From Burkholderia sp. SRS-W-2-2016 (GTDB lineage: Bacteria; Pseudomonadota; Gammaproteobacteria; Burkholderiales; Burkholderiaceae), in contig NZ_MSDV01000051.1 in the NCBI RefSeq assembly GCF_001931485.1, forward strand, positions 30,201-94,200: DNA of 64,000 nucleotides, read 5' to 3'. Under the pieces are notes generated by a model. That model was not told where the DNA came from. It was given only the letters and a program-made list of their open reading frames with translations, and ran no database searches. Positions 33,113 to 45,325 of the stretch are shown here, one piece after another (position 1 is the stretch's first letter; every line of letters begins with the position of its first letter). The position numbers and the translations under genes are program-made.

Positions 33113-34343
33113 TCACCCCGGTTCAACCACGAACCCATGCTGCCGCAACAACTGCAGCACGCCCTTCGGCCCACCCAGATGCAGCGCGCCGATTGCGACG
33201 AACACCGGTTTATTCGGCGCCGCCAGCTGCAGCATCCGATTGACGAAGCGCCGATTGCGCTCGTAGACGATCCGGTTATCGATCGTCTCGGACACCCGCT
33301 TGTCGCGCGCGAGCTTCTCCGATTTCGCGACCTGCCACGCGGCGATCGCATCGGCATCGCCGACCCGCCACAGCCGATGCAGCTTGCGCACGTCCTCGAC
33401 GTTCTGCGCGGGCGTCTGCACCAGGTCCTGCGCGAGCATTTCGCGCTGCTGCGCGGCCGATAGTCCGGTGAACGCGCGCATCTGCTGCGCGAGCGTCTCC
33501 AGCCCGACGATCTTGCCGCGCGTCTTCAGATACACGTTCTGTAATTGCGCCTCGGTGCCGTACTCGGTCTGCAGACCGGCCGACAGCGAGTCGTAGGTCT
33601 CGACGACCAGCGACGCGAGCCACGGCCGCATCTTCTTGATCGCATCGAGCGCGGCCGGATTGCCGCGCAGCCGCAGCGCGAGCTTGTGCCACAGCGGCTC
33701 GGGCAACAGCCCCGGCAGACAGTCGCGCTTGCAGATGCCGTACTTGGACACGTCGTCCTGCGACACCAGCAGTTCGTCGGGGGAGAGTTCGAGCGCGAGC
33801 GTTTGCGACGCGGCCAGCGCGGCGAGGATCGGCGGCCGGAACGGCTGCCCGGCCGGATAGTCGACCGGATCGCCGACGTGCAGCGTGCCGAGCACATAGA
33901 GGGTGACGTTGCCGCGCGTCGCGACATAGAACGGCATGCGCGCCGGCTGCTGGCGCACCGGGCCGCTCGCGGTGGAGCCGGGCGTGGCCGGCGGGGCCAT
34001 CGAAGGCGGCGGCGGTGGCGCGGGCGGAGAGACCGGCGCGGCCGGCACGCCGAGCGACGGCCGGCCCGCCTGGCCCGGCGCATCCGCCGCGGCGCGGGCC
34101 GCGTACGCGCTGTCGAAAGCCGTGCCGAAGCTCAGCATACCGACCGACAGCGCGCCGATCAGCACACGTCGCCACGCACCGACCCACGCACCAACACACG
34201 CATCGGCGCACGCACCAACGCACGCACGATGCACGCCGCCGGGCCCGGCGCTTTTCAGCCCCCGCACCCCGCGGCGCCGCGCGAATGCGGCCGCGCGGCC
34301 GCCCTCACGCAAGCGGCGCGCAAGACGACGCGCCGCCCCCACA

Positions 34344-34351
<8 letters not shown>
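33113..34351 (-). CDS. TraB/GumN family protein
   Basis: The C-terminal ~280 residues match TraB/GumN (GNVTLYVLGTLHVGDPVDYP, LALELSPDE, FVAIGALHLGGPKGVLQLLRQHGF), a family related to Tiki-type metalloproteases with conserved GxLH and GAxH motifs, both present. The N-terminal ~100 residues are a basic stretch, a hydrophobic segment (VLIGALSVGMLSFGTAF) and a Pro-rich linker, suggesting export or anchoring. I chose ATG 34351, which overlaps the dppF end by eight bases; a start at 34408 is possible. The function in bacteria is not established. Confidence 0.82.
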
Positions 34352-35359
<1,008 letters not shown>

Positions 35360-35363
<4 letters not shown>

Positions 35364-36364
35364 CGGGCGCCTCCTTGCGTGTGAACGTTGGCGTCCTTGT
35401 CGACATTCAACGGCTTGATACAGCGCACCCGCGCGTAGTCCGCGTGACCCGGCAGCGGCGCGAGCGCCGGCCGGGCCTTCATGCAGTCGTCGACCACGTA
35501 CTTGCAGCGCGGCGCGAACAGACAGCCCTTCGGACGGTCGTCGCGGCCCGGCACCATTCCCGGCAACGCGGCGAGCCGCACCGCGCCGACGTTGTGTTCG
35601 GGAATCGCGGCCAGCAACGCTTCGGTGTACGGATGATGCGGCGCGGCGAAGATGTCCGGCACGCGGTTGGTCTCGATCACCTCGCCCGCGTACATCACGG
35701 CCACGCGCTGCGCGACTTCGGACACCACGGCCAGATCGTGCGAGATCAGCACCAGCGCCATCCCGCGTTCTTTCTGCAGGCGCATCAGCAGTTCCATGAT
35801 CTGCGCCTGGATCGTCACGTCGAGCGCGGTGGTCGGCTCGTCGGCGATCAGCAGTTTAGGATTGCAGGCGATCGCCATCGCGATCATCACACGCTGGTTC
35901 ATCCCGCCCGACATCTGATGCGGAAACGCGCCGATGCGGTTTTTCGCGTCCGGAATGCCGACCTGGTCGAGCAGTTCGAGCGCGCGCTGTTCCAGCGCGG
36001 CGCCACGCAGCCCCTCGTGCAGCTTCAGCACTTCCTTGATCTGATAGCCGACCGTGTAGCTCGGGTTCAGGCTCGTCAGCGCGTCCTGGAACACCATCGC
36101 GATGTCTTTGCCGATGATCTTGCGGCGCTGTTTCGCCGACGCGTTCAGCAGGTCCTTGCCGTCGAACGTGACTTCGTCGGCGGTGACCTTGCCGGGCGCG
36201 TCGATCAGGCCCATCAGCGCCATCATCGTTACGCTCTTGCCCGAGCCCGATTCGCCGACCACGCCGAGCACTTCGCCCGGCGCGACGTCCAGATTGATGC
36301 GGTCGACCGCGGGCAGGCCGCTGAAGTTGACCGCGAGGTTGCGGATGGTCAGTAGGTTGCTCAT
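35360..36364 (-). CDS. dppD: dipeptide ABC transporter ATP-binding protein DppD
   Basis: The 334-residue ATPase has Walker A GESGSGKSV, the signature MSGGMNQRVMIAMA, Walker B LLIADEPTTALD and the C-terminal Cys-containing motif GCLFAPRCKYVVDDCM of the oligo/dipeptide subfamily. It overlaps dppF by four bases and lies two bases after dppC, confirming one operon. Confidence 0.95.
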
Positions 36365-36366
36365 GG

Positions 36367-37284
36367 TCAGGCCATCCGTTTCAGTTTGGGGTCGAGCGCG
36401 TCACGCAGCCCGTCGCCGAGCAGGTTGATGCACAGCACCGAGATCAGGATGGACAGGCCCGGCATCGTCACGATCCACCATGCGCTGTCGATGTAATCGC
36501 GCGCGGACGCCAGCATCGCGCCCCACTCCGCCGACGGCGGCTGTACGCCGAGACCCAGAAAGCCGAGCGCGGCGGCATCGAGAATCGCCGACGAAAAGCC
36601 CAAAGTAGCCTGCACGATCAGCGGCGCGGTGCAGTTCGGCAGCACCTGCGAGAACATCAGCCGCAGCGTGCCGGCACCGGCGACGCGCGAAGCGGTCACG
36701 TACTCCTTTTGCAACTCGCCCTGCGCGGACGCGCGCGTCAGACGCACATAACCGGGCAGCGCGACGATCGCGATCGCCAGCATCGTGTTGACGAGGCCCG
36801 GACCGATGATCGCGACCACCGCGACCGCGAGCAGCAGCGACGGCAGCGCGAGCAGCACGTCCATGATGCGCATGATCGGCGTGTCGGCCCACTTCTCGAA
36901 GAACGCGGCGATCAGCCCGAGCACGATGCCCGGAATCAGCGCGAGCACGACCGACACGAAGCCGATCCAGAACGACAGCCGCGCGCCGTACATCAGCCGC
37001 GAGAGGATGTCGCGGCCCGCTTCGTCGGTGCCGAGCACGAACTTCCAGTTGCCGCCGTCGAGCCACGCGGGCGGAATCTTCACGAAGTCGCGGTACTGCT
37101 CGATCGGGCTGTGCGGCGCGATCAGCGGCGCGAAGATCGCGATGAAGACGAGCACCAGCACGATGACGCCCGCGCCGACCGCGCCGCGGTTGCGCGAGAA
37201 GTTGGCCCAGAATTCGCGCGCCGCGAGTGCGCGGCCGCTTGGGGGTGTGACTGCCTGGGGGACAGTGTTTTGAATGTCAGCCAT
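36367..37284 (-). CDS. dppC: dipeptide ABC transporter permease DppC
   Basis: The 305-residue inner-membrane permease has an N-terminal TM (GVIVLVLVFIAIFAPLIAP) and a BPD_transp_1 domain with the EAA-like loop EYVTASRVAGAGTLRLMFSQVLPN that contacts the ATPases. The periplasmic part after TM1 (LGTDEAGRDILSRLMYG) is diagnostic for DppC/OppC. Confidence 0.95.
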   Translation of the reverse strand: MADIQNTVPQAVTPPSGRALAAREFWANFSRNRGAVGAGVIVLVLVFIAIFAPLIAPHSPIEQYRDFVKIPPAWLDGGNWKFVLGTDEAGRDILSRLMYGARLSFWIGFVSVVLALIPGIVLGLIAAFFEKWADTPIMRIMDVLLALPSLLLAVAVVAIIGPGLVNTMLAIAIVALPGYVRLTRASAQGELQKEYVTASRVAGAGTLRLMFSQVLPNCTAPLIVQATLGFSSAILDAAALGFLGLGVQPPSAEWGAMLASARDYIDSAWWIVTMPGLSILISVLCINLLGDGLRDALDPKLKRMA

Positions 37285-37325
37285 TTCGTGTCATGCCTCC
37301 CGCAGAGCCGCCTCAAGGGAGGCAT

Positions 37326-37367
37326 GCGCCCCCTCGGGGGGCAGCGAACGTAAGTGAGCGTGGGGGT
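37326..37367. repeat. Burkholderia-type intergenic repeat
   Basis: The 89-bp gap between dppB and dppC contains a C-run/G-run dyad (CCCCCTCGGGGGG) followed by CAGCGAACG and GTGAGCGTGGGGG, a dispersed motif I recognise from Burkholderiaceae genomes. It may stabilise or attenuate the mRNA between the two permease genes. Confidence 0.5.
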
Positions 37368-37373
37368 ACATGT

Positions 37374-38384
37374 TTACCTCGTATGGCGAATGCGCGGGTT
37401 GAGCACGCCGTACAGCAGATCGACGACGAGGTTCACGACGATCACCAGCGTCGCGATCAGCAGAATGCCGCCTTGCACGACCGGATAATCGCGCCGGCCG
37501 ATCGCATCGATCAGCCATTTGCCGATGCCCGGCCACGAGAACAGCGTCTCGGTCAGCACCGCGCCGGCGAGCAGCGTGCCGACCTGCAGACCGATCACGG
37601 TCACCACCGGAATCAGCGCGTTACGCAGCGCATGCACGACGATCACGCGCGCCGGCGACAGCCCCTTCGCGCGCGCGGTGCGGATGTAGTCCTCGCGCAG
37701 CACTTCGAGCATCGACGAACGGGTCATCCGCGCGACCACCGCGAGCGGAATCGTGCCGAGCACGATCGCCGGCAGGATCAGGTGGCTCAGCGCGGACTTG
37801 AACGCGCCTTCGTCGGTCGACATCAGCGAGTCGATCAGCATGAAGCCGGTCAGGTGCGGAATGTCGTATTCGACCGCGATGCGGCCCGACACCGGCGTGA
37901 GCCCGAGCTTCACCGAGAACACCATGATGAGGATCAAGCCCCACCAGAAGATCGGCATCGAGTAGCCGGTCAGCGCGGTGCCCATCACGCCGTGATCGAC
38001 CACCGTGCCGCGCCGCAGCGCCGCGAACACGCCGGCCGGCAGCCCGACGATCAGCGCGAAGATCATCGCGCAGATCGACAGTTCGACGGTGGCGGGAAAG
38101 CGCGCGAGGAATTCGCCCATCACGCTGGTGTTGGTGATGATCGAGGTGCCGAGGTCGCCGTGCACCGCGCGGCCGATGTAGTGGAAGTACTGGATGGGCA
38201 GCGGCTCGTCGAGCCCGAGGCGGTGCATCGCGGCCGCATGCATGGCCGGATCGACGCCGCGCTCGCCCATCATTACTTCGATGGGATCGCCGGGGATCAG
38301 GTGAATCAGCGCGAACGCCAGGATCGTGATGCCGATGAACGTCGGAATCACCATGCCGATGCGGCGCAAAACGAAGCGGAACAT
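37374..38384 (-). CDS. dppB: dipeptide ABC transporter permease DppB
   Basis: The 336-residue permease starts MFRFVLRRIGMVIPTFIGIT, the typical N-terminus of DppB/OppB, with HLIPGDPIEVMMGERG in the first periplasmic loop. The EAA motif is DYIRTARAKGLSPARVIVVHALRNALIP. It forms the channel with DppC. Confidence 0.95.
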   Translation of the reverse strand: MFRFVLRRIGMVIPTFIGITILAFALIHLIPGDPIEVMMGERGVDPAMHAAAMHRLGLDEPLPIQYFHYIGRAVHGDLGTSIITNTSVMGEFLARFPATVELSICAMIFALIVGLPAGVFAALRRGTVVDHGVMGTALTGYSMPIFWWGLILIMVFSVKLGLTPVSGRIAVEYDIPHLTGFMLIDSLMSTDEGAFKSALSHLILPAIVLGTIPLAVVARMTRSSMLEVLREDYIRTARAKGLSPARVIVVHALRNALIPVVTVIGLQVGTLLAGAVLTETLFSWPGIGKWLIDAIGRRDYPVVQGGILLIATLVIVVNLVVDLLYGVLNPRIRHTR

Positions 38385-38410
38385 GGTTCGCTCCTATGGT
38401 ACTGGTGATG

Positions 38411-38454
38411 AAAAAACGCAACCGGCGACGAGGGCTCGTGACCCCGGTCGCCGG
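38411..38454 (-). terminator. hairpin with T-run between dppA and dppB
   Basis: Arms CCGGCGAC/GTCGCCGG and, on the minus strand, a following TTGCGTTTTTT. Partial termination or mRNA stabilisation after a binding-protein gene is common in peptide importer operons and would give more binding protein than permease. Confidence 0.7.
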
Positions 38455-38546
38455 ACCATTTCGACCAGTTTTCTAACCGAGCGAAAAGCGTACTGCGTGA
38501 ATTTTACGGCTGCCTTGCCGGCTGATTGGCCGGCCCGGTTGCCGGC

Positions 38547-40178
38547 TTACTTGACGCTGACGCCGTCGAAGCGCGCGTAACCGAGCGGTTCGATCCGCAT
38601 GTCGACCACCTTCTTGCTGACAGGCTGATAAACGGTCGAGTGCGCGATCGGCGCGAACGGCAGCTGCTGCGCGAAGATGTGCTGCGCGTCGCCGTAGATC
38701 TTCGTGCGCGCGGCCACGTCGGACGTGGTGCGGCCCTTCTGGATCAGATCGTCGAACGGCTTGTAGCACCACTTCGAGAAGTTGTTGCCGTTGATCGCGT
38801 CGCAGCCGAGCAGCGTGCCGAGCCAGTTGTCCGGATCGCCGTTGTCGCCGGTCCAGCCGATCAGCATCGTGTCGTCTTCGCCCGCGTGCGCGCGCTTGAT
38901 GTACTCACCCCATTCGTAGGTGACGATCTTCGCCTTCACGCCGATCTTCGCCCAGTCCGCCTGGATCATTTCGGCCATCAGACGCGCGTTCGGGTTGTAC
39001 GCGCGCTGCACCGGCATCGCCCACAGCGTGATGTCGAAGCCGTTCGCGTAGCCAGCCTTCGCGAGCAGCGCCTTCGCCTTGGCCGTATCGAACGATGCGG
39101 CCGGCAGGCCCTTCACGAACGACCATTGGGTCGGCGGCATCGGGTTGGTCGCGAGCTGGCCCGCGCCCTGGTACACCGAGTCGATGATCGCCTTCTTGTT
39201 GATCGCCATGTCGAGCGCCTGACGCACTTCGACCTTGTCGACCGGCTTGTGCGTGACGTTGAACGCGAGGTAGCCCAGGTTGAAGCCCGGCTGCGACGGC
39301 ATGTCGATGTTCGGCTCGGCCTTCAGCGGCGCGATGTCGGCCGGGCGCGGATAGCTCATCACCTGGCATTCGTCGCGCTTGATCTTCTGCACGCGCACGC
39401 CGGCGTCCGGCGTGATCGAGAAGATCAGCTTCGAGATCTTCACCGCGTCCGGCTTCCAGTAGTCCGGATTGCCGTCGAAGCGGATCGTCGCGTCCTTCGT
39501 GTAGCTGCGGAAGATGAACGGACCGGTGCCGACCGGGAACTGGTTGATGTCGGCGGCCTTGCCGGCCTTCAGCAGCTGATCGGTGTATTCGGCCGACAGG
39601 ATCGACGCGTATTCCATCGCCAGATTCTGGATGAACGGCGCGTTGACTTCCTTCAGCGTGAACTTGACCGTGTACGGGTCGGCCTTCTCGACCTTGGTGA
39701 TCAGCTTGTCCAGGCCCATGTCGGTGAAGTACGGGAACTGCACCGGGTACGCCTTGCGGAACGGCTGGTTCGGATCCAGCATGCGCTGGAACGTGAAGAT
39801 CACGTCATCCGCGTTGAATTCGCGGGTCGGCTTGAAGAACGAAGTGGTCTGGAACTTCACGCCGTGGCGCAGATGGAACGTGTAGGTCTTGCCGTCCGGC
39901 GAGACTTCCCACTTTTCCGCGAGGCCCGGTTCGACCTTGGTGCCGCCGCGCTCGAATTCGACGAGGCGGTTATAGACGGTGAACGTGTTGGCGGTGAAAT
40001 CGACGCCGGTCGTGTATTGCGCCGGGTCGAAACCCGCAGGGCTGCCTTCCGAGCAATAGACGAGGGTCTTGTTCGGGATCCCGGCGGCGTGCGCGCTGCT
40101 CGCGCCGACGAGGGATGCCGCTGCGGCAGCGACGAGCGTGGTCACACGCGCGACCTGCAACAGTTTGTTTTGCTTCAT
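38547..40178 (-). CDS. dppA: dipeptide-binding protein DppA (first copy)
   Basis: The 543-residue periplasmic binding protein (SBP_bac_5) has a signal peptide (LLQVARVTTLVAAAAASLVGASSAHA) and the family start KTLVYCSEGSPAGFDPAQYTTG. Other typical stretches are GLAEKWEVSPDGKTYTFHLRHGVKF and MIGWTGDNGDPDNWLGTLLGCDAI. It captures dipeptides for DppBCDF. A very similar gene lies directly upstream. Confidence 0.94.
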   Translation of the reverse strand: MKQNKLLQVARVTTLVAAAAASLVGASSAHAAGIPNKTLVYCSEGSPAGFDPAQYTTGVDFTANTFTVYNRLVEFERGGTKVEPGLAEKWEVSPDGKTYTFHLRHGVKFQTTSFFKPTREFNADDVIFTFQRMLDPNQPFRKAYPVQFPYFTDMGLDKLITKVEKADPYTVKFTLKEVNAPFIQNLAMEYASILSAEYTDQLLKAGKAADINQFPVGTGPFIFRSYTKDATIRFDGNPDYWKPDAVKISKLIFSITPDAGVRVQKIKRDECQVMSYPRPADIAPLKAEPNIDMPSQPGFNLGYLAFNVTHKPVDKVEVRQALDMAINKKAIIDSVYQGAGQLATNPMPPTQWSFVKGLPAASFDTAKAKALLAKAGYANGFDITLWAMPVQRAYNPNARLMAEMIQADWAKIGVKAKIVTYEWGEYIKRAHAGEDDTMLIGWTGDNGDPDNWLGTLLGCDAINGNNFSKWCYKPFDDLIQKGRTTSDVAARTKIYGDAQHIFAQQLPFAPIAHSTVYQPVSKKVVDMRIEPLGYARFDGVSVK

Positions 40179-40427
40179 GTTTCCTCCTGGTACGGGGCCG
40201 GCTTGCGCCAGCGTAGCGGGATATTACTTGAGCTTGGCCCGGCCACCAAGCGGAGGAAATACCCCGTGTTGACGATAGGAAACACTTGGTGCAAACGTTT
40301 TGCGGCGCTTTCGCGGCGGTGATGTAATACGCCGCCGCGCGCCGCCCGCGAGCCACCGTAAGCGGCTTACGGCAATTCGTGGCGGCGCACGTCGGGCAGG
40401 CGGCGCAAGAAGCGCGCCGCGGTCCGT

Positions 40428-42086
40428 TTATTTCACGCCAACTTCCATGAACTGCGTCGGCCCGAACGGATCGATCTTGAAACCCGTCACGTTCTTGCTG
40501 ATCGGCTGATAGACGGTCGAGTGAGCAATCGGCGTGAACGGCACCTGATCCTTGAAGATTTCCTGCGCCTGCATGTAAGCCTTGGTGCGCTCGGCCATAT
40601 CGGTCGTGCTGCGGCCTTTCTTGATCAGATCGTCGAACGGCTTGTAGCACCACTTCGAGAAGTTGCTGCCGTTGACCGCGTCGCAGCCGAGCAACACGCC
40701 GAGCCAGTTGTCCGGATCGCCGTAGTCGCCGGTCCAGCCAATCAACATCGCCTGATGCTCGCCCGAATGCGCGCGGCGGATGTACTCGCCCCACTCGTAC
40801 GTGGCGATATTCACCTTGACGCCGATCTTGGCCCAGTCGGACTGCAGCATTTCCGCCATCAGGCGCGCGTTCGGGTTGTACGGCCGCTGCACCGGCATCG
40901 CCCACAGCGTCAGTTCGAAGCCGTCCGGGTAGCCGGCCTGCTTGAGCAGCGCTTTCGCCTTGTCGACGTCGTATGGGGCGTCCTTCAGGTTCTTGTTGTA
41001 GCCCCACTGGGTCGGCGGCATCGGGTTGGTCGCCGCCTGGCCGGCGCCCTGGTAGACCGCGTCGATGATCGCCTTCTTGTGGACCGACATATCCAGCGCG
41101 CGGCGCACCAGCACGTTGTCGAGCGGCTTTTTGCTGGTGTTGTACGCGATATAGCCGAGGTTGAAGCCGACTTCGTTCGGCATCGCCAGCGACGAATCCG
41201 CCTTCACGGTCGCGATATCGGCCGGACGCGGGTACGACATCACCTGACATTCGCCGCGTTTGAGCTTTTGCAGCCGCACCGCCGGGTCGACGGTGATCGC
41301 GAAGATCAGCTTGCCGACCTTCACGTCGCCCGCTTTCCAGTAGTCGGGATTGCCGTCGAAGCGGATCGTGTCGTCTTTCGTATAGCTGCGGAAGATGAAC
41401 GGGCCGGTGCCGACCGGGTACTGGTTGATATTGGACGCCTTGCCCGCCTTCAGCAGCTGGTCCGTATATTCAGCCGACAGGATCGATGCGAACGGCATCG
41501 CGATCTGCTGCAGGAACGGCGCGTCGACTTCCTTCAGCGTGAAGCGCACCGTGTACGGATCGAGCTTTTCGATCTTCGCGATGTTCTTCGCGAGCCCGAG
41601 GTCGGTGAAGTACGGGAACGGCACCGGGTACGCCTTGCGGAACGGGTTCTCCGGGTCGAGCATGCGCTGGTAGGTGAACACCACGTCGTCCGCGTTGAAC
41701 TCGCGGGTCGGCTTGAAGTACGAGGTGGTCTGGAATTTGACGCCGGGGCGCAGATGGAACGTGTAGACGAGGCCGTCCGGCGACACGTCCCACTTTTCGG
41801 CGAGGCCCGGCTCGATGTCGGTGCTGCCGTGCGCGAATTCGACCAGCCGGTTATAGACCGTGTACGAGCCGGCGCTGAATTCGACGCTGGTCGTGTATTG
41901 CGCGGTATCGAAGCCGGCCGGGCTGCCTTCGGAGCAGAACACCAGCGTTTTGTCGGGTAGCGTGGCCGCCTGCGCCGCGGCGGGCGCGAGGCCGCTCACG
42001 GCGACCGTGAGCGCGGCGAGAGCCGGCAGGCAGAACTGATGAAGCGCGAACCGCCGGTGTGCCGCAGTCTTTCTTGTCACTGTCAT
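40428..42086 (-). CDS. second dipeptide-binding protein (dppA paralogue)
   Basis: The 552-residue protein has a signal peptide (LPALAALTVAVSGLAPAAAQA) and parallels the downstream DppA along its full length (CSEGSPAGFDTAQYTT, GLAEKWDVSPDGLVYTFHLRPGVKF, GWTGDYGDPDNWLGVLLGCDAV). The pair is a tandem duplication. Differences in the binding region may give a different peptide preference. It is the first gene of the operon and has a good promoter upstream. Confidence 0.93.
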   Translation of the reverse strand: MTVTRKTAAHRRFALHQFCLPALAALTVAVSGLAPAAAQAATLPDKTLVFCSEGSPAGFDTAQYTTSVEFSAGSYTVYNRLVEFAHGSTDIEPGLAEKWDVSPDGLVYTFHLRPGVKFQTTSYFKPTREFNADDVVFTYQRMLDPENPFRKAYPVPFPYFTDLGLAKNIAKIEKLDPYTVRFTLKEVDAPFLQQIAMPFASILSAEYTDQLLKAGKASNINQYPVGTGPFIFRSYTKDDTIRFDGNPDYWKAGDVKVGKLIFAITVDPAVRLQKLKRGECQVMSYPRPADIATVKADSSLAMPNEVGFNLGYIAYNTSKKPLDNVLVRRALDMSVHKKAIIDAVYQGAGQAATNPMPPTQWGYNKNLKDAPYDVDKAKALLKQAGYPDGFELTLWAMPVQRPYNPNARLMAEMLQSDWAKIGVKVNIATYEWGEYIRRAHSGEHQAMLIGWTGDYGDPDNWLGVLLGCDAVNGSNFSKWCYKPFDDLIKKGRSTTDMAERTKAYMQAQEIFKDQVPFTPIAHSTVYQPISKNVTGFKIDPFGPTQFMEVGVK

Positions 42087-42124
42087 ATCGTCCTCCGCAC
42101 AGCAGCCGGGTTAGCTGCGTTTCG

Positions 42125-42153
42125 ATCATAGACAGCACAAAAATGAGCTTCAA
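42125..42153 (-). promoter_or_regulatory. sigma-70 promoter of the dpp operon
   Basis: On the minus strand TTGAAG and TATGAT are spaced by exactly 17 bases, ending 38 bp upstream of the first binding-protein start. This is the clearest vegetative promoter in the window. Confidence 0.7.
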
Positions 42154-42252
42154 CAGGGACTTACCACGTTGTCGGGCGGGGGATTTTGCGGTGGGAGGTG
42201 AATCCGCGCGGCCATGGCGGCCGCGCGGTCAGGCAGGCACGACTCGTGCGCG

Positions 42253-43083
42253 TTACGCGCGCAGCCGTTCGCAGATCGCCTTGGTCGCCGCGGCGGCGTT
42301 CAGCGTGTAGAAGTGCAGACCCGGCACCTTCGCGTCGACGAGGCGCTGGCACAGGTTGGTCACCACGTCGAGCCCGAACGCGCGGATCGAGTCGCGGTCG
42401 TCGCCGAAGCTCTCGAGCCGGCGCGCGACCCAGCGCGGCACTTCGGCGCCGCACATCTCGGAGAAACGCATCAGTTGCGAGAAGTTCGTGATCGGCATGA
42501 TGCCCGGCACGATCGGCACGTCGACGCCGAGCTTATGGGCGTCGTCGACGAAACGGAAATACGCGTCCGCGTTGAAGAAGTACTGGGTGATCGCCGAATT
42601 CGCGCCGGCCTTCACCTTGCGCGCGAAGTTTTCCAGATCGTGACGCGGCGAGCGCGCCTGCGGATGGTATTCCGGGTAGCCGGCCACCTCGATCCAGAAC
42701 CAGTCGCCGAACTCGGCGCGGATGAAGCTGACGAGTTCCGACGCATAGCGCAGCTCGCCGACCGCGCCCATGCCGGACGGCAGGTCGCCGCGCAGCGCGA
42801 CGATATGGCGGATGCCGTGCGCGCGGTACTCGGTGAGGATCGCGCGCAGGTCGTCCTTCGACGAGCCGATGCACGACAGATGCGGCGCCGCCTCGATGCC
42901 TTCCTTCGCGATATCGACGACGGCCGCGAGCGTGCCTTGCTGGGTCGAGCCGCCGGCGCCGAACGTGACGGACACGAACTTGGGTTTGAGCGTGACGAGT
43001 TCCGCGCGGGTCGCGCGCAGTTTGTCGACGCCTTCCTGCGTTTTCGGCGGGAAGAATTCGAATGAGAGTTCGATCGGATTCAT
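42253..43083 (-). CDS. metF: 5,10-methylenetetrahydrofolate reductase
   Basis: MetF makes 5-methyl-THF for methionine synthesis. The 276-residue FAD enzyme has MNPIELSFEFFPPKTQEG at its start (catalytic Glu in SFEFFPPK), FVSVTFGAGGST, HLSCIGSS, VALRGDLP, and FWIEVAGYPEYHPQA. It lies downstream of ahcY and a small membrane protein on the same strand, linking it to the methyl cycle. Confidence 0.97.
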   Translation of the reverse strand: MNPIELSFEFFPPKTQEGVDKLRATRAELVTLKPKFVSVTFGAGGSTQQGTLAAVVDIAKEGIEAAPHLSCIGSSKDDLRAILTEYRAHGIRHIVALRGDLPSGMGAVGELRYASELVSFIRAEFGDWFWIEVAGYPEYHPQARSPRHDLENFARKVKAGANSAITQYFFNADAYFRFVDDAHKLGVDVPIVPGIMPITNFSQLMRFSEMCGAEVPRWVARRLESFGDDRDSIRAFGLDVVTNLCQRLVDAKVPGLHFYTLNAAAATKAICERLRA

Positions 43084-43093
43084 ATCAGAGAGG

Positions 43094-43447
43094 TCAACCT
43101 AAACTGCGGTTGCCGAAAATGAGCGCGGACAGCAGCCACGACACGATGCTGTACAGGATCGAGCCGAAGAACGCCGACCAGAAGCCCGACACCTCGAAGC
43201 CTTTCAGCAGCGACGCGCACAGCCAGAAGCACAGCGCATTGACGACGAGAATGAACAGGCCGAGCGTGAGTATCGTGACGGGCAGCGTCAGCAGGATCAG
43301 CACCGGGCGCAGCACGGCATTGATCAGGCCGAGCACGATCGCGACGATCAGCGCGGTGCCGAAGCTGCGAATATGGATCGACGGCACGATGTACGTGATG
43401 ATCAGCAGCGCGAGCGCGTTGATCAACCAGGTCAGCAGCACGGTCAT
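43094..43447 (-). CDS. phage-holin-4-like small membrane protein
   Basis: The 117-residue protein from ATG 43447 has four TM segments and matches the family of DUF360/phage_holin_4_2 proteins: LLTWLINALALLIITYIVP, GLINAVLRPVLILLTLPVTILTLGLF, and NALCFWLCASLLKGFEVSGF. Despite the family name it is usually a chromosomal protein of unknown function. It sits between ahcY and metF, a placement I recall from related genomes. Confidence 0.9.
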   Translation of the reverse strand: MTVLLTWLINALALLIITYIVPSIHIRSFGTALIVAIVLGLINAVLRPVLILLTLPVTILTLGLFILVVNALCFWLCASLLKGFEVSGFWSAFFGSILYSIVSWLLSALIFGNRSLG

Positions 43448-43624
43448 GTGAAGCTCCTTGTAAGCACCTGCGGGGGCAGGCTGTCCATTGAACGGAAAGC
43501 GGCGCCGGCGAACAAAGCGGCGCATTGCGCGCCGCCCGGGTCAACCGTGATGCCTGCCGGCGCCGCCGCGTCCGCGAGACCGGACGCATGATGCGCGCGG
43601 CGGGCTCGCGAACGCGCGCGTCGC

Positions 43625-45043
<1,419 letters not shown>

Positions 45044-45078
45044 CACGCCCTCCTTTCTAAGAAATTGACTAGAAATGT

Positions 45079-45208
45079 GACGTGAGCGCGGTTTGATGCG
45101 AAGGATCGGCGCGAGATGCGCAGCCTGGTCCTCCGAATTGAAGCCTTCGAGCCTGGCGGGCGGCCGGCGAATAAGAATTCGCGGTACCCGTCGCAACGCT
45201 CCTCGAAA
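45079..45208 (-). ncRNA. S-adenosylhomocysteine (SAH) riboswitch
   Basis: On the minus strand the ahcY leader contains, in order, CGAGGAGCGTTGCGAC (45190-45205), CAGGCTCG (45149-45156) and GCGCTCACG (45081-45089). These are the conserved blocks of the SAH riboswitch: the core around the first stem, the loop and the pseudoknot partner. Ligand binding is known to increase ahcY expression. The spacing and position, 36 bases before the start codon, fit. Confidence 0.9.
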
Positions 45209-45218
45209 GCGAACGGCG

Positions 45219-45224
45219 ATTGTA
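45219..45224 (-). promoter_or_regulatory. likely -10 element for ahcY
   Basis: TACAAT on the minus strand lies about 11 bases upstream of the riboswitch 5' end, as expected if transcription starts just before the aptamer. No good -35 hexamer is seen. Confidence 0.45.
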
Positions 45225-45325
45225 GCAAATTGGGATAGCAGCGTGGTTTCAGACGCGGCGAGTTTGGGACGCCTCCCGGCAGCCCGGCACGGAGCGATGC
45301 CGCACCCGCGCGCGAACCGCCGACA

